DNA of 64,000 nt from Chlorops oryzae. Its lineage: Eukaryota > Arthropoda > Insecta > Diptera > Chloropidae. This document shows, piece after piece, positions 48,441 through 58,343 of the stretch (positions are counted from its first letter, which is position 1; each line of letters opens with the position of its first letter). The notes beneath the pieces are model-generated. The model was not told the origin of the DNA. It did no database searches and worked only from the letters and a program-made list of their open reading frames with translations. The DNA is taken from contig CM035809.1 of NCBI GenBank assembly GCA_020466095.1, forward strand, positions 1,920,798 through 1,984,797. The letters are read 5' to 3'. The position numbers and the translations under genes are program-made.

Positions 48441-49800
48441 ACATTACGTTCGGAATGCGAACGCGGAATTATTTGAAAAGCAGTATCCTCGGGCAGTAAA
48501 GGCCATCAAAACTTCTCATTACGTCGACGACTTCATCGACAGCGCCGACTCAGCCCATGAAGCTCTTCAACTGGCAAACGACGTGAAAAGAATTCACCAG
48601 GCTGCAGGATTCAACATTCGCAAGTGGGTCTCCAATGCCACAGAAATTGCAAATCAGCTCAATGGAGAGGACCAAGCAGCACAGAAGCCATTCGAAATCA
48701 GCGCAGCCGAAAAGATATTAGGTATGTATTGGGAGCCTGATACTGCTCTCTTTAAGTACCATTACAGATTCGCAAGACTTAAGCGAAACGTAGTGGAGAG
48801 CACGGTCGTCCCTACAAAACGAGAGCTTCTGCAAGTCTTGATGTCGCTCTTCGACCCATTGGGATTCATCTCGTGTTACACTATAAAGCTCAAAATCCTA
48901 CTCCAAAAGGTCTGGCGATCTGGAATAGGTTGGGACGACTGTCTAAATGATGAACTGTTCAGGATTTGGCTGCGCTGGAAACAAACACTAACAGAAATCT
49001 CTGCAGTAGCAATCCCTAGGCGGTACAGCGCACTGTTCAAAGAAGCTGAGAAGGTACAACTACATACCTTTGTTGACGCAGGAGAGGAGGCATATGCAGC
49101 AATAAGTTTCATTCGAGTCCAAAGTCATGGGGAAGTCGACATCGCCCTTGCAGCGTCCAAAACTAAAGTGGCTCCTTTAAAACCACTGTCAATACCACGT
49201 TTGGAGCTGCAAGCTGCTGTAACCGGAACTAAGCTTGCTCAACGGATTAGACGCACCATTAAAATCCCAGCGGAGTCCTGCTTCTACTGGACAGACTCTA
49301 AAACTGTGTTAAGATGGCTTCGTATGGACCCGAAACGCCTGCAGCAATTCGTCATGTTCCGCGTTGGTGAAATATTGGAACACACCAGCATAAACCAATG
49401 GCATTGGGTGCCATCAAAGCAAAATGTAGGCGATCTAGCTACGAAAGATTCAAGGAACAACGATTACGCCGTCTGGTTCAAGGGCCCGCAATTCCTTTGG
49501 AAAGAAGACGAACATTGGCCACGCTGTGACGATATCGGAGAGGAAGCCGTGCCTGAAGTGCGGCATGTCTTGCTGCACGAAACCTACGTAAAATCACTTC
49601 AGCCGAACGTGGCATACTTTTCAAACTGGAGGAGGTTATATCGAGCTGTGGCAAATTTTCTACTTTATATCGAGAAGCTACGAGCCCGTATCAAAAATGT
49701 GAGCGTCGCTGGAATGACTACAGATATAATTGAAAAGGCAAAATTTCTTCTCTTCCGTGAGGCACAGAGAGATGGGTTTCGAGATGAGATACTCGCTTTA
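48441..49800 (+). pseudogene. BEL/Pao reverse transcriptase palm and RNase H
   Basis: In the new frame the second palm motif YVDDFIDS lies at 48520-48543, followed by HQAAGFNIRKWVSN and the thumb region. RNase H follows with LHTFVDAGEEAYAA, PRLELQAAV, YWTDSKTVLRWLR and VPSKQNVGDLATKD, which carry its acidic residues. The frame is open from 48439 to the TAG at 49801-49803. An ATG at 48583 is internal and not a real start. Confidence 0.85.
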
Positions 49801-51042
49801 TAGCGCGGTAAGAATGTAAACAAAAAATCAGTACTAAAATCCCTAAATGTTTACCTAGACAATGGCGTCATCAGAGCACGTTCTCGACTCGAGCGTCTAA
49901 CCGACAACGAAGATGTCATAATTTTGCCGAGGAACCACACGGTAACGCACTTGCTAGTTCATTCCTATCACGAAAAAAACCATCATCTGCTGCACGAAGC
50001 GTCCATTAACGCAATCAGAAACAGGTTCTATATATCAAAGTTACGCGTGCTGTATAAAAGCGTACGAGCGGCATGTCAGCGGTGCAAAATATCTGAAGCG
50101 ATGCCTCAGGAACAACAAATGGCACCACTACCACCAGCCCGACTAGGCGCATACCAAAGGCCGTTCACCTACGTCGGCATCGATTTTTTCGGCCCATTTC
50201 TCGTCACAGTTGGACGACGCAGCGAAAAGAGATGGGGTGTGATCTTTACATGCCTTACACTGCGTGCGATTCATATTGAGTTAGCCCATTCACTTGACAC
50301 CAGCTCATGCTTAATATGCATCCACAATTTTATGACACGCCGCGGAGTACCGAAAGAAATATTTACGGATAACGGCACCAATTTTAAAAGCACGGAAAAA
50401 ATATTGCGCGATCAGCGTCGCAGTATCGACTTTCCGAACATCGCAGCCAAACATGACGGAATCAAGTGGCGATTCAACCCACCCGCGGCACCACACATGG
50501 GCGGAGCATGGGAGCGGTTGATCAGGTCAATCAAGACCGCACTCCGAAATATAAATCCGGATTGTAAATTTAACGACGAAAGCTTACGATACGGGCTATG
50601 CGAAGTCGAGTTCGTGATAAATTCAAGGCCATTGACGTTTGTCTCCCTTGACACTGCAGACGACGGTGCTCTAACACCGAATCATTTGCTGTTGGGATCA
50701 ATATCGGGCGACAAGCCGAATTGCTCCGCGTCCGCCAACCTTCGAAGCTACTGGAAAGAGGCACAAAATTTCACCAACAAGTTTTGGACGAGATGGGTCG
50801 CCGAATATACACCCACTCTGGTTCGCAGAGGTAAATGGTTCAATAAAAATCCACCTCTGCAAAAGGGCGACGTGGTCGTCATCGTCGACGGATCCCTGCC
50901 CAGAAACTGCTGGCCCAAGGGTGTCATCGAGGAGGTATCGCTTGCAAAAGATGGACAAGTCCGTAGAGCTATCGTGCGTACACCACACGGGACGTTGGAA
51001 CGACCGGCAATCAAGCTGGCCCGACTAGACGTTGGAAATTAA
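49801..51042 (+). pseudogene. BEL/Pao integrase and DUF5641-like C-terminus
   Basis: After the in-frame TAG (49801-49803) the same frame continues without a shift. It has an HHCC zinc-binding region (HLLVHSYHEKNHH and ACQRCK) and the integrase core with aspartates in YVGIDFFGPF and FTDNGTNF and glutamate in HMGGAWERLIRS. Spacing between the last two is 47 residues, longer than in retroviruses but normal for BEL. The tail has FWTRWVAEYTPTL and KGDVVVIVDGSLPR..WP, the DUF5641 pattern. Stop at 51040-51042. Confidence 0.88.
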
Positions 51043-51072
51043 ATAATATAAGCTTCGATGGGACTCGCTTAC

Positions 51073-51084
51073 GGGGCGGAGAGA
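51073..51084 (+). other. Putative polypurine tract
   Basis: GGGGCGGAGAGA lies 30 bases after the pol stop, the expected place for the plus-strand primer of a BEL element. It marks the start of the 3' LTR just downstream. Confidence 0.6.
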
Positions 51085-51416
51085 TAAAACCAGCGAGTGG
51101 AAAATAAACGTTCAAACCAGTCGCGCATTGACTTTAAAGACGATCGGGCGTTTGACAAAGTTTAAGTTCCTCTTCTTCTTTCTTAATTTACCGTTCTCTG
51201 GTTAAATTTCATTTTGTATTTTTTTTTCCCTATTTTCTTGCACGAGCTTAATTTGTTAACGACTTATGAACATTCCAAACTAATTAATAAGCATAAATTT
51301 GAAGTTAATTGTATATTTTTCGCGAAGAAGTAACGCAGGTTTAGTAAAGTTAAATAGATTAAAGAGCTAAAACCCTTACGTTCGGTTGTTTAAAATTGAT
51401 GCAGCCGCGGCAACAG
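51085..51416 (+). repeat. Putative 3' LTR of the BEL element
   Basis: About 330 bp between the polypurine tract and the breakpoint with the next transposon at 51417. It ends CGGCAACA. AATAAA near 51103 could serve polyadenylation. The start is TA rather than the usual TG, and there is no 5' LTR in the window to compare with, so the limits are inferred from context only. Confidence 0.45.
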
Positions 51417-52135
51417 ACATATTTTTCAAAACGAATTCGAAGACAATCATTGTCGAATTCAAAATCATAATAAAGTTCTCAATTGGGGGACTGCAACGAA
51501 TGGTCACTGTTTGCATATATTAAGAAATTTATCGCAGAACGCAGATGGACCAACATGTGGGCAAGCTTGAGACAGGAGAATCGTGACGTTTTTTTTCTCG
51601 ACTTACTGCCTAAAAACTTTAAGGCCCTCTAACTCCTTAGGGGAGCATTTTCCACCCCCCCCTCCCATACGATTTTTGGTCGATATTGAGCGCCCCTATC
51701 ACCTCCATTCGGATATACATCCTTATGCGAAACACCCTGTATGAGCGTTCGTCTCTGTCGTATCTATTTCTTGACCCTTATAATATGCTTTTGGAATATT
51801 TTAAGAGTCAAAAAAGCATTTTTTTCGGAAGCATACTTATTACTTCAATAATTGTTACATAAACGGCTTTGCAACCTATTTGCAACTTACAAAGTGGAAG
51901 TTCCGAAGAGAAGTTACTGCAACTATTTTAAAACATCATAGCTCCACCCATTTTGACACAAAAAGTTCATGCAATTAAATTTAGTTTTTCAAACCGCTTG
52001 TGTAACTTAAGTAGTTGTTCATAACAACTTTGCATCATCTATGCAACTGAGCATGTTTTTTAAACGTCTATGCACCCCTTATGCAACAAGAATAATTTTT
52101 TTTCCTTTAAAAGATGTTACAATGTGCCACTAGGG
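51417..52135. mobile_element. Partial inverted copy of the CCCTAGTGGCAC transposon
   Basis: Reverse complement of parts of 46039-47135, ending at GTGCCACTAGGG (52124-52135). The other end is missing. About 140 bp near 51590-51725 differ from the first copy and include CACCCTGT, probably the end of another inserted repeat. It abuts the probable BEL LTR, so recombination between the two copies may have shaped this locus. Confidence 0.75.
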
Positions 52136-52349
52136 GATTATTGTGTTCTCAGGATCATTGATTCATGTATGGTAGGGAAGAAGATATGTTTCATGGGTTC
52201 TCAAGTATTAATCAAACAGTTTTTGTCTATGCATGATTTCCTATGACAAGCCTTTATAAAAAAAGAAATGAAGAGGCATGGAAGGTTGGCATGCATTCAA
52301 AGCACCCTTAAGAGGCATGATTCATGCATCTAAAAAAGTTATACTAAGG
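52136..52349. other. Spacer, nothing recognised
   Basis: Contains several GCATG words (GCATGATTTC, GCATGGAAGG, GCATGCATTC, GGCATGATTCATGC) but no repeat structure I can define. Confidence 0.3.
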
Positions 52350-52400
52350 GGCCATTTGGTCCACTGTGTAATTCCCATGCATAATATATTGTAAATATAA

Positions 52401-53623
52401 TAGGCTTTTCAGACATAGTGCTAAATCACGTGATTTAGCTAAATCATTCAAAGCTAAATCACAACTGTTCACACGAAGTCGAAGTAATATACTTAAGTTG
52501 ACAGCTATCAGCTGAAAAATAGAAGAAGGTGAACACTGTTTGCTTGATTTTTAAAATGTGAGCGCCAATATGGACTTTGGAAAGTGGTCAATTAGTTTTT
52601 AACAATTTTATGCAATTAAATAATAATTTGGAGCTGATGTTCAGTGATAACAGCGATTTGGAAAACATTGAGATAGAGATGTGACAGATGTTTTGTTCAA
52701 ATCTATCGATATTTTGATGAAAACGCGGAGTTACATATCGAGTTTGTGTAATTTAGTGCGTGATTTAGCTTAAGGGGGTCTTCTCATTGAAAACCCGTTT
52801 TTTGGACCCTTTTTAAAAAAATTCTTATTTGAAAACGCAAAGAATAATTGAAAACTTTTTTTATTTATTGTATTACAAAAGGTTCAAAGTAAATTAAAAA
52901 AAATTTTTTGTCTCGATACGTGGGCTGTTCAAAAAGTAATGAGACTTCAAAGTTGGTGGTGAAAAAAAAGGTGTCGTCACGGCGGCCACGATTCCGGGTC
53001 TCCGGAGCGTCCCAAATGAAAAAAACGGATTTATAATCAGTATAGATGTAATTCTCGGGTGAACCTCAAGCTTAATTTTGTGAAATTTTTTTAACAAAAA
53101 AACGGCCATTCAAAAAAAAATTTCAATTTCGGGCTTTTTTTTGTAGTTTAGTGTAAAAAAAAAATAGTAAAAATTTTTTAAAATTATGCTCGAGATTCAC
53201 CCGAGAATGGTGACAATTCTGCGTCGATTCCACTTTGTTTCATGAAAATCGGTTCAGTTGAACTGGAGATATCATGGCCGCCAGTTCGAAAAACGTGGTT
53301 TCGAGATAAACGCGTTTAAAGTTTGAAGCAACGCAAAAATTATTCGTTTTAGCGCAGATCTTGCTCGACAAAGAAGGCTATATCCTCTAAACTATTTCGA
53401 ATTTCAAAAAATCCTTTTAGGGGCATATTCACAACTACCCAAGCTATAAATAAATGCAAAAAAAAAGTCGAAAAAAAAAATTGCTCAATGAGAAGACCCC
53501 CTTAAATCACGCCACATAGAGTGATTTAGTTTGACATTTTTTGTATGGGTAAATTTCGTGATTTAGCTCTAAATCACGAATGAATGCTAAATCACGTGAT
53601 TTAGCCTATGTGTGAAAAGCCTA
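52401..53623. mobile_element. Middle element: CTAAATCACGTGATTTAG MITE with TAA duplication
   Basis: The ends TAGGCTTTTC and GAAAAGCCTA are flanked by TAA on both sides (52398-52400 and 53624-53626). Subterminal CTAAATCACGTGATTTAG palindromes occur near both ends, and ATTTAGCT words recur inside. A three-base TAA duplication fits PIF/Harbinger-type transposition (inference). It is split by the TTAA element at 52774-53501, which leaves about 490 bp of its own. Confidence 0.75.
52774..53501. mobile_element. Inner element: TTAA MITE family 2 (piggyBac-like)
   Basis: 728 bp with perfect 17-bp ends GGGGGTCTTCTCATTGA and TCAATGAGAAGACCCCC, flanked by TTAA at 52770-52773 and 53502-53505. The interior holds TTTCGAGATAAACGCGTTTA (near 53298-53317), nearly the same as a block in family 1. 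The diverged relative is at 34379-35096. No coding frame. Confidence 0.88.
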
Positions 53624-53683
53624 TAACTAATCTCCAGATATTGGCCTCACAAATGTTGTATTATATTTTGGACCAAATGGTCC

Positions 53684-54174
53684 TGCAGGGTTTTTGTTTT
53701 GCGACTGAAGGTTTTTCTTTTCCAAATAACTTATTAGTAATTACCAAAATATTCTTTTTGTTTAAATTTATGTTATACGCATTTGACTTAATATTTTTTC
53801 AGATCTAAAGTGATTTAACAAGGGTTTCTGCAACCGGTAACAAAAAATTTGTTGGCCAAAAACTAAAACAAGTATGTCCATAACCGGTAACACTCCCCTT
53901 ACTAAAGCGACCATTTATATGTATTTCTCTAAAAGTTAATCAACTTATAATGTTCCAGAAAATAGATGCCAGCCTGAAGTTGACTATACCTGGGAATTTT
54001 GTTATAATATTTCTCATACGTCGGAGTAGTTAGTTTTCAATTATACGATTACGCTTCAAGTGAGGCGAGAAAAGCGAGACGAACTTTAAAATCGTTTGTG
54101 CTCTACATCTGGTGTAAAAAAGGTATTAGTAGTAGTTTTTTACTTGCAAGACTTTGCAATTGAATGCAGGAATA
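53684..54174. other. Spacer; AACCGGTAACA direct repeat
   Basis: AACCGGTAACA occurs at about 53833 and 53882. Otherwise AT-rich with no feature. Confidence 0.35.
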
Positions 54175-54663
54175 TCCCTGCAGGAAGTCTGTCGCCACAT
54201 GGCCCCATGTCTATATTGACGTCAATATAGACAAGAGAACTAGTGACAACGTCAACAGTATTTATTGGCGGTGTCATTAGAGAAACTGTACTGTCAAGAG
54301 ATATACTTCATCTCCATTGACCATGTCAACAACGTGTCTCCTTGTAAAATGTGCCGCAAAATTGAACAAGTTAGACTCGTTAAAACTTAAATGCAAGCTA
54401 TTTATATTGAAAGCGGAAAGTATAAATATATATTATATATTAATTACTGGTGACTAGCGAAAAAGTACTCCTTTTGTCTACATAATAGTACCGACGTCAC
54501 TAGTTCGTCAATAGTTTTTCGGTCTACTGTCGACATTCAATGACAACTCAATGTTAAATGTCTATAGCGCAAAGCATTGCGGCGGGTATAGCTGGTCAGT
54601 AGTACTGTCGACGCGGTCATTAGTGAAAGAGTATAGATTCACTATTGACATTTCCTGCAGGGA
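54175..54663. mobile_element. 489-bp MITE, TCCCTGCAGGAA ends, TA target
   Basis: The ends TCCCTGCAGGAA and TTCCTGCAGGGA are flanked by TA (54173-54174 and 54664-54665). Inside are repeated words such as CTAGTGAC/GTCACTAG and TTCACTA, and a 26-bp perfect palindrome at 54208-54233. The ends resemble the CCCTGCAG ends at 30612-31698. TA duplication suggests a Tc1/mariner-type source. Confidence 0.7.
54208..54233. repeat. 26-bp perfect palindrome centred on TGACGTCA
   Basis: Thirteen bases on each side pair perfectly around the centre at 54220/54221; the core TGACGTCA (54217-54224) is the consensus CRE/ATF site. It may be a binding site by accident of the palindrome. It lies close to the left end of the 54175-54663 element. 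Confidence 0.85.
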
Positions 54664-54968
54664 TATTCACACCTTTATTGGTAGTTTGCCTAGTGAATAC
54701 TTCTTTATATACAATTTGTTTTTGTAATTCTGTCGAGTTAGAAATTTATAAAAACAAAGTGCATTTTAAAAGAAACGACTGAAGAGTTATCAAACTACCG
54801 GTAATGCATAAATGTGTTTACAATTTAATGTCATTCTTGATAAAATATTCCCCGTAAATGAGAATTAAGAAAGACATTTTTACGCAGTTAATGTATACTG
54901 AAAATACGATGCTGCGTCATTCAGGTGTTTACAGTTAGCCTTCAATAGTAGAACGCGCTATATATATA

Positions 54969-56005
54969 CATAGTTTGCGACTATATCACCACTAGGGATT
55001 CCAATCCCGGGATCCCGGGATCCCGGACGTTTTCTAGTCCCGAAAATCCCGGGATTAGTCTTCGTTAGTCCCGGGGCATTTTTGCAATTATTTTTAACTG
55101 TCGAGGTAGAAATATCGAAATATAATCAGATGAAAATGCTTTAAGATATAACGTTGCAAGTGGGTGTAATACGTTAGTGGACATAAAAATCTATACGATG
55201 GTTATTTTTGTACGTTTAGTACATTAAATGCGATAACTACGTGTTTTACGTAGCTGCAGTGTTGTTAAATGTAGGTACAATTCCCTCACGACTTTGACAG
55301 CTGGGTTTGGTGGTAAACGAAAAAACTGATTAGAAAATAATTTGATTTGTGAGAGAAAATCGATTTTTGTATTTTAAACCATTAAAATACGCAGTCGCCA
55401 GACTATTGTAATTCAGCTATGATAGTGCAAATATAAGTAAATAAAATCGTAAGGATTTTTGTAGGGAAAAATTTGTGTAAGCAAAGGAAAAAGTAGTGAT
55501 TTTTTGGGGCTGTGTAGGGAATATCAGAAAAAGAATTTAACATCACTGATTCAGCTGTTATGCTTCAAATAACTGGAATGTTATTAAGTTTTTGTTTTTT
55601 TTTTATTATTGTTAATGTGAAACATAGCTCAAATAAAAAAAATTTAAAAATTTATTCGTTTTAAGCATTCTTCCTAATCCCGGGACCGATCCCGGGATCC
55701 CGGGATTGAAATTTTGGAATCCCGAAATCCCGGGATTGGCATTTTGGCCATTTTTTGGAATCCCTAATCACCACATATCGGAATTTAACACAAGAATTCT
55801 TCGTTGCACTCTGCAGGATTATTTTGCGCAGAAAAACTGCATTTCTTTACACAAATTAATTCAAATAAAGTGCCCAGCCTATTTGTATGAAAAACTGTAT
55901 TTCAGCCGTTCCAATCGCTGCATTAATCTGACTCTTCCTATATACACTTTCCTTAAGGAAGGAGGAAGTTTACAGAGTTTGGGAGCCAAAACCCAAAAAC
56001 AATGA
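54969..56005 (+). pseudogene. LINE-like reverse transcriptase tail split by a hAT MITE
   Basis: From 55775 to the stop at 56003-56005 one frame reads FNTRILRCTLQDYF, KNCISLHKLI, CPAYLYEKLYFSRSNR, LTLPIY and SLGAK. Short frame-compatible sequence (LRLYHH) precedes the 8-bp duplication on the far side of the inserted element at 54993-55766. The pattern 'N.ISL.KLI...CP.YLY.KL.FSRS.R...L.LP' resembles the far C-terminus of several insect non-LTR retrotransposons, from memory. No catalytic motifs are present, and the frame stops before a full tail. Confidence 0.4.
54993..55766. mobile_element. 774-bp hAT-like MITE with exact 8-bp duplication
   Basis: The ends TAGGGATTCCAA and TTGG AATCCCTA are flanked by ATCACCAC on both sides (54985-54992 and 55767-55774), a textbook hAT signature of 8-bp duplication and TAGGG-type ends. 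Both subterminal regions contain clusters of TCCCGGGAT (around 55004-55075 and 55676-55737), very GC-rich against an AT-rich centre. No transposase. The perfect duplication suggests a fairly young insertion. Confidence 0.88.
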
Positions 56006-56024
56006 AAATTTATATATAGAATAA

Positions 56025-56546
56025 AGGTGAGATGACACTACGTGTGCAATTCACATATAAATGCTCAAAAAAATGTGTGACACATCTGAAACAAATAAAA
56101 TTTGAAGCACATTTATTTGCTCAGGGTATTACACTACGTGTGCAATGCACACATAATTGCTCAAAAAAATGTGTGACACATCTGAAAAACAATTGGGCAC
56201 ATAACATTTTCTCGTACAATATATGGACAAATCACACATTTTGATTGCGCAATGTTATTAGGTTTCCTTTTTAAAAGATTTCAATGAAAATAATGTCAAA
56301 CTTTAGAGATTTCTGCAGATGTACTGTATGAGGAAACAGTTTCACGTGTACATATTTTTACAAAATGTTTGTGCAGTTGAAATTTGGGTTGATTACATTA
56401 CGCGTGCAACGCACACATTTTGATTGTAAAATATTGTAAGAATTATTTTGAGCAAACAAATTATTCGTCGATTTCATTACGTGTGCAATATTTATGACGT
56501 CAGTGAGCAAATATTCGTGCATTGCACACGTAGTGTCATCTCACCT
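56025..56546. mobile_element. 522-bp Harbinger-like MITE, AGGTGAGATGACACTACGTG ends
   Basis: Inverted ends of about 25 bp (AGGTGAGATGACACTACGTG and reverse) are flanked by TAA (56022-56024 and 56547-56549). ACGTGTGCA words recur at both ends, and the left part holds a direct duplication of about 97 bp beginning CACTACGTGTGCAAT near 56036 and 56133. A related empty site at 61784-61905 confirms the limits. PIF/Harbinger-type by TAA target (inference). Confidence 0.88.
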
Positions 56547-56549
56547 TAA

Positions 56550-57140
56550 GTGAAAAATTCGAAGTTTGCCGCTAAAATTTTTTCAAAGCACTGATTAAAA
56601 CTAGTCTAGTTTGGGTCTAGTTAAAAACTGGTCCAAAAAGGAATTAGAGGATTATTGATATTAAGATCCAGATGACGATCCACTTAAAAATAAAACTTTT
56701 GGCCCAAATAGAATAAATCGATTTACTCAAAAGAAAAAATATGTCTTAAGGAAAAATGGAAATGTCCTTATAACAAACTACACGTGTGAATGATTTAGTT
56801 TTCCTTAATTGGCACATAATACTCATCCTGGGCACAACCTAAATCACTTCTTGTTTAAAAAAAATATATCAATCGGGGGGCTAACTTCACGGTGAAAAAA
56901 GGACCTCCCCATAAAATCCAAACTATACGAAGGATTTTTTTTTCTTTTGCGGCACATAATAGCACACATCGGGCACAACTCAGCACAAGTTTTGCAATTT
57001 TCAAAATTTCAACATAGGGGGCTAAGTTCACCGACATGACAAAAGCGCCAGCGAACTGTTCTAGTAAGCGATGCTTTTGCTATCATTTCGCTTTGCATTA
57101 ATGACTGTCAATTATTTTTAAAAATGTTTTAACATTATAT
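56550..57140. other. Flank of the MITE; repeat shared with 61.8 kb, then unassigned
   Basis: 56547-56645 is about 100 bp of repeat also present at 61804-61900, including AACTAGTCTAGTTTGGGTCT. The rest has no feature I can name. Confidence 0.5.
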
Positions 57141-57254
57141 AACAATCTCATGGAAATTGTGAGAAATCGTGAGAAATTGTGAGAAATTGTAATAAAATCT
57201 CATGGAAATTGTGAGAAATTGTGAGAAACTGAAAATTGTGAGAAACTGAAAATG
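57141..57254 (+). repeat. TGTGAGAAAT short tandem repeats
   Basis: An irregular array of AATTGTGAGAAA units (10-11 bp), interrupted once by AATAAAATCTCATGGAAA, itself a copy of the start of the array at about 57145. It looks like a higher-order duplication of about 55 bp. Confidence 0.75.
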
Positions 57255-58343
57255 GCAAAACCCATATGTTTTTGGAATTCAATTTAAAAATGTGGCAGCA
57301 CATTTTCGAATATCGAATTCTCTAAGACCGGTTTAATTTGGCTTGGTAACTACCAATTTTACGTCGAAAGATTGGGATTTAGCCTTAGCTTCAACTTTTT
57401 GGTAACTACCACCCTGATAGCTCATCTGGCATTTTTAGTTGAACAGTAATTTCAGGGGCTATTCTGATGTCACCACTTTTAAACATTAATTTTTTTCTTT
57501 CATATTTCGATAGAATAACTTATTTAAAAAAATAATGTGAAAAATTCAGTATATTATTTTGCATGGGCAACGTCCTACCGAACAAACCATCAAAACGATT
57601 GCTTTGAAACTTTAATATATTCTTTCACTTATTAATAGTTCTCGCCGGCCCAGAGTTTTGTTGTTTTTTCGAAAACTAATAATAGTATTGTGAACGATTG
57701 TTACAAAGAAAAACTAGGATTTGCGACGATTTTTTAAGAGTCTCCTAATTTTTTTATTTTTTATTTAATAATTCTGGCACGGACGATCGCCTGAGACGAA
57801 CTTAACAATAATCCATTCAAGTTCTTTTATTTCAAAAAACCTGAACAGTCTCTGCGGTGTTGACCAAAGACCTCCTCTTTTCTTTGACTAAACAAAAATA
57901 TATTAACAATGCACAATAAAAATAAAAATTTTCGTACGCAGTTTAAGTTACAAATAAAAGCATATTAAAAAATTAAAATGATTCAACATTATTGTCCTAC
58001 GAAAAGAAAATTCCAAAAAGGAGTCGCTTACATCAGAATAATCCCTTTAATTCAAAGGAAGTTACAATATACTTATGCCGTATACTTTCGAGCAAAACAA
58101 TTCAATTTTGTACGGTATACTATCAGGGGTAATAATTACGTGGCGAAACCCAAAAATGCGTGACAAGCCCCAAAAAAACTCCACATAAAGAAATTTTGTA
58201 GAGGCCACAGTTGCATGTTCATTGGACGTTTAGCAGAACACTCATGCGGTTTGAATACTCGCTATATGGGCGGTTTGAAAGCAATTGTTCGTTCGGTTTA
58301 CGGCTTGGTTAAATATAACGGGTTTATTTAGTTCGTGCGTTTG
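57255..58343. other. No gene recognised
   Basis: TTGGTAACTACCA occurs twice (near 57342 and 57399). GACGATCGCCTGA near 57782 recalls a SINE at 14.9 kb. A 61-codon frame at 57978-58163 is unassigned. Confidence 0.35.

Larger units (their letters stand above)
45180..51416 (+). mobile_element. Degenerate BEL/Pao LTR retrotransposon, 5' part missing
   Basis: The pol order is protease, reverse transcriptase, RNase H, integrase, DUF5641-like tail, which is the BEL/Pao arrangement. The 5' LTR and most of gag fall in the gap. The body is broken by a frameshift in the zinc-knuckle region, a 1.86-kb DNA transposon, a frameshift inside reverse transcriptase, and one nonsense codon before integrase. A polypurine tract and probable 3' LTR follow pol, and the LTR ends where a second transposon fragment begins. 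Codon use and GC content are clearly higher than in the flanking DNA. It cannot encode a working polyprotein. Confidence 0.9.
52350..53683. mobile_element. Outer element of a three-level nest, GGCCATTTGGTCCA ends
   Basis: The inverted ends GGCCATTTGGTCCA (52350-52363) and TGGACCAAATGGTCC (53669-53683) bracket the next element. Only about 100 bp belong to this outer element itself, so it is either a very small MITE or chance inverted words. No clear target duplication. Confidence 0.4.
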
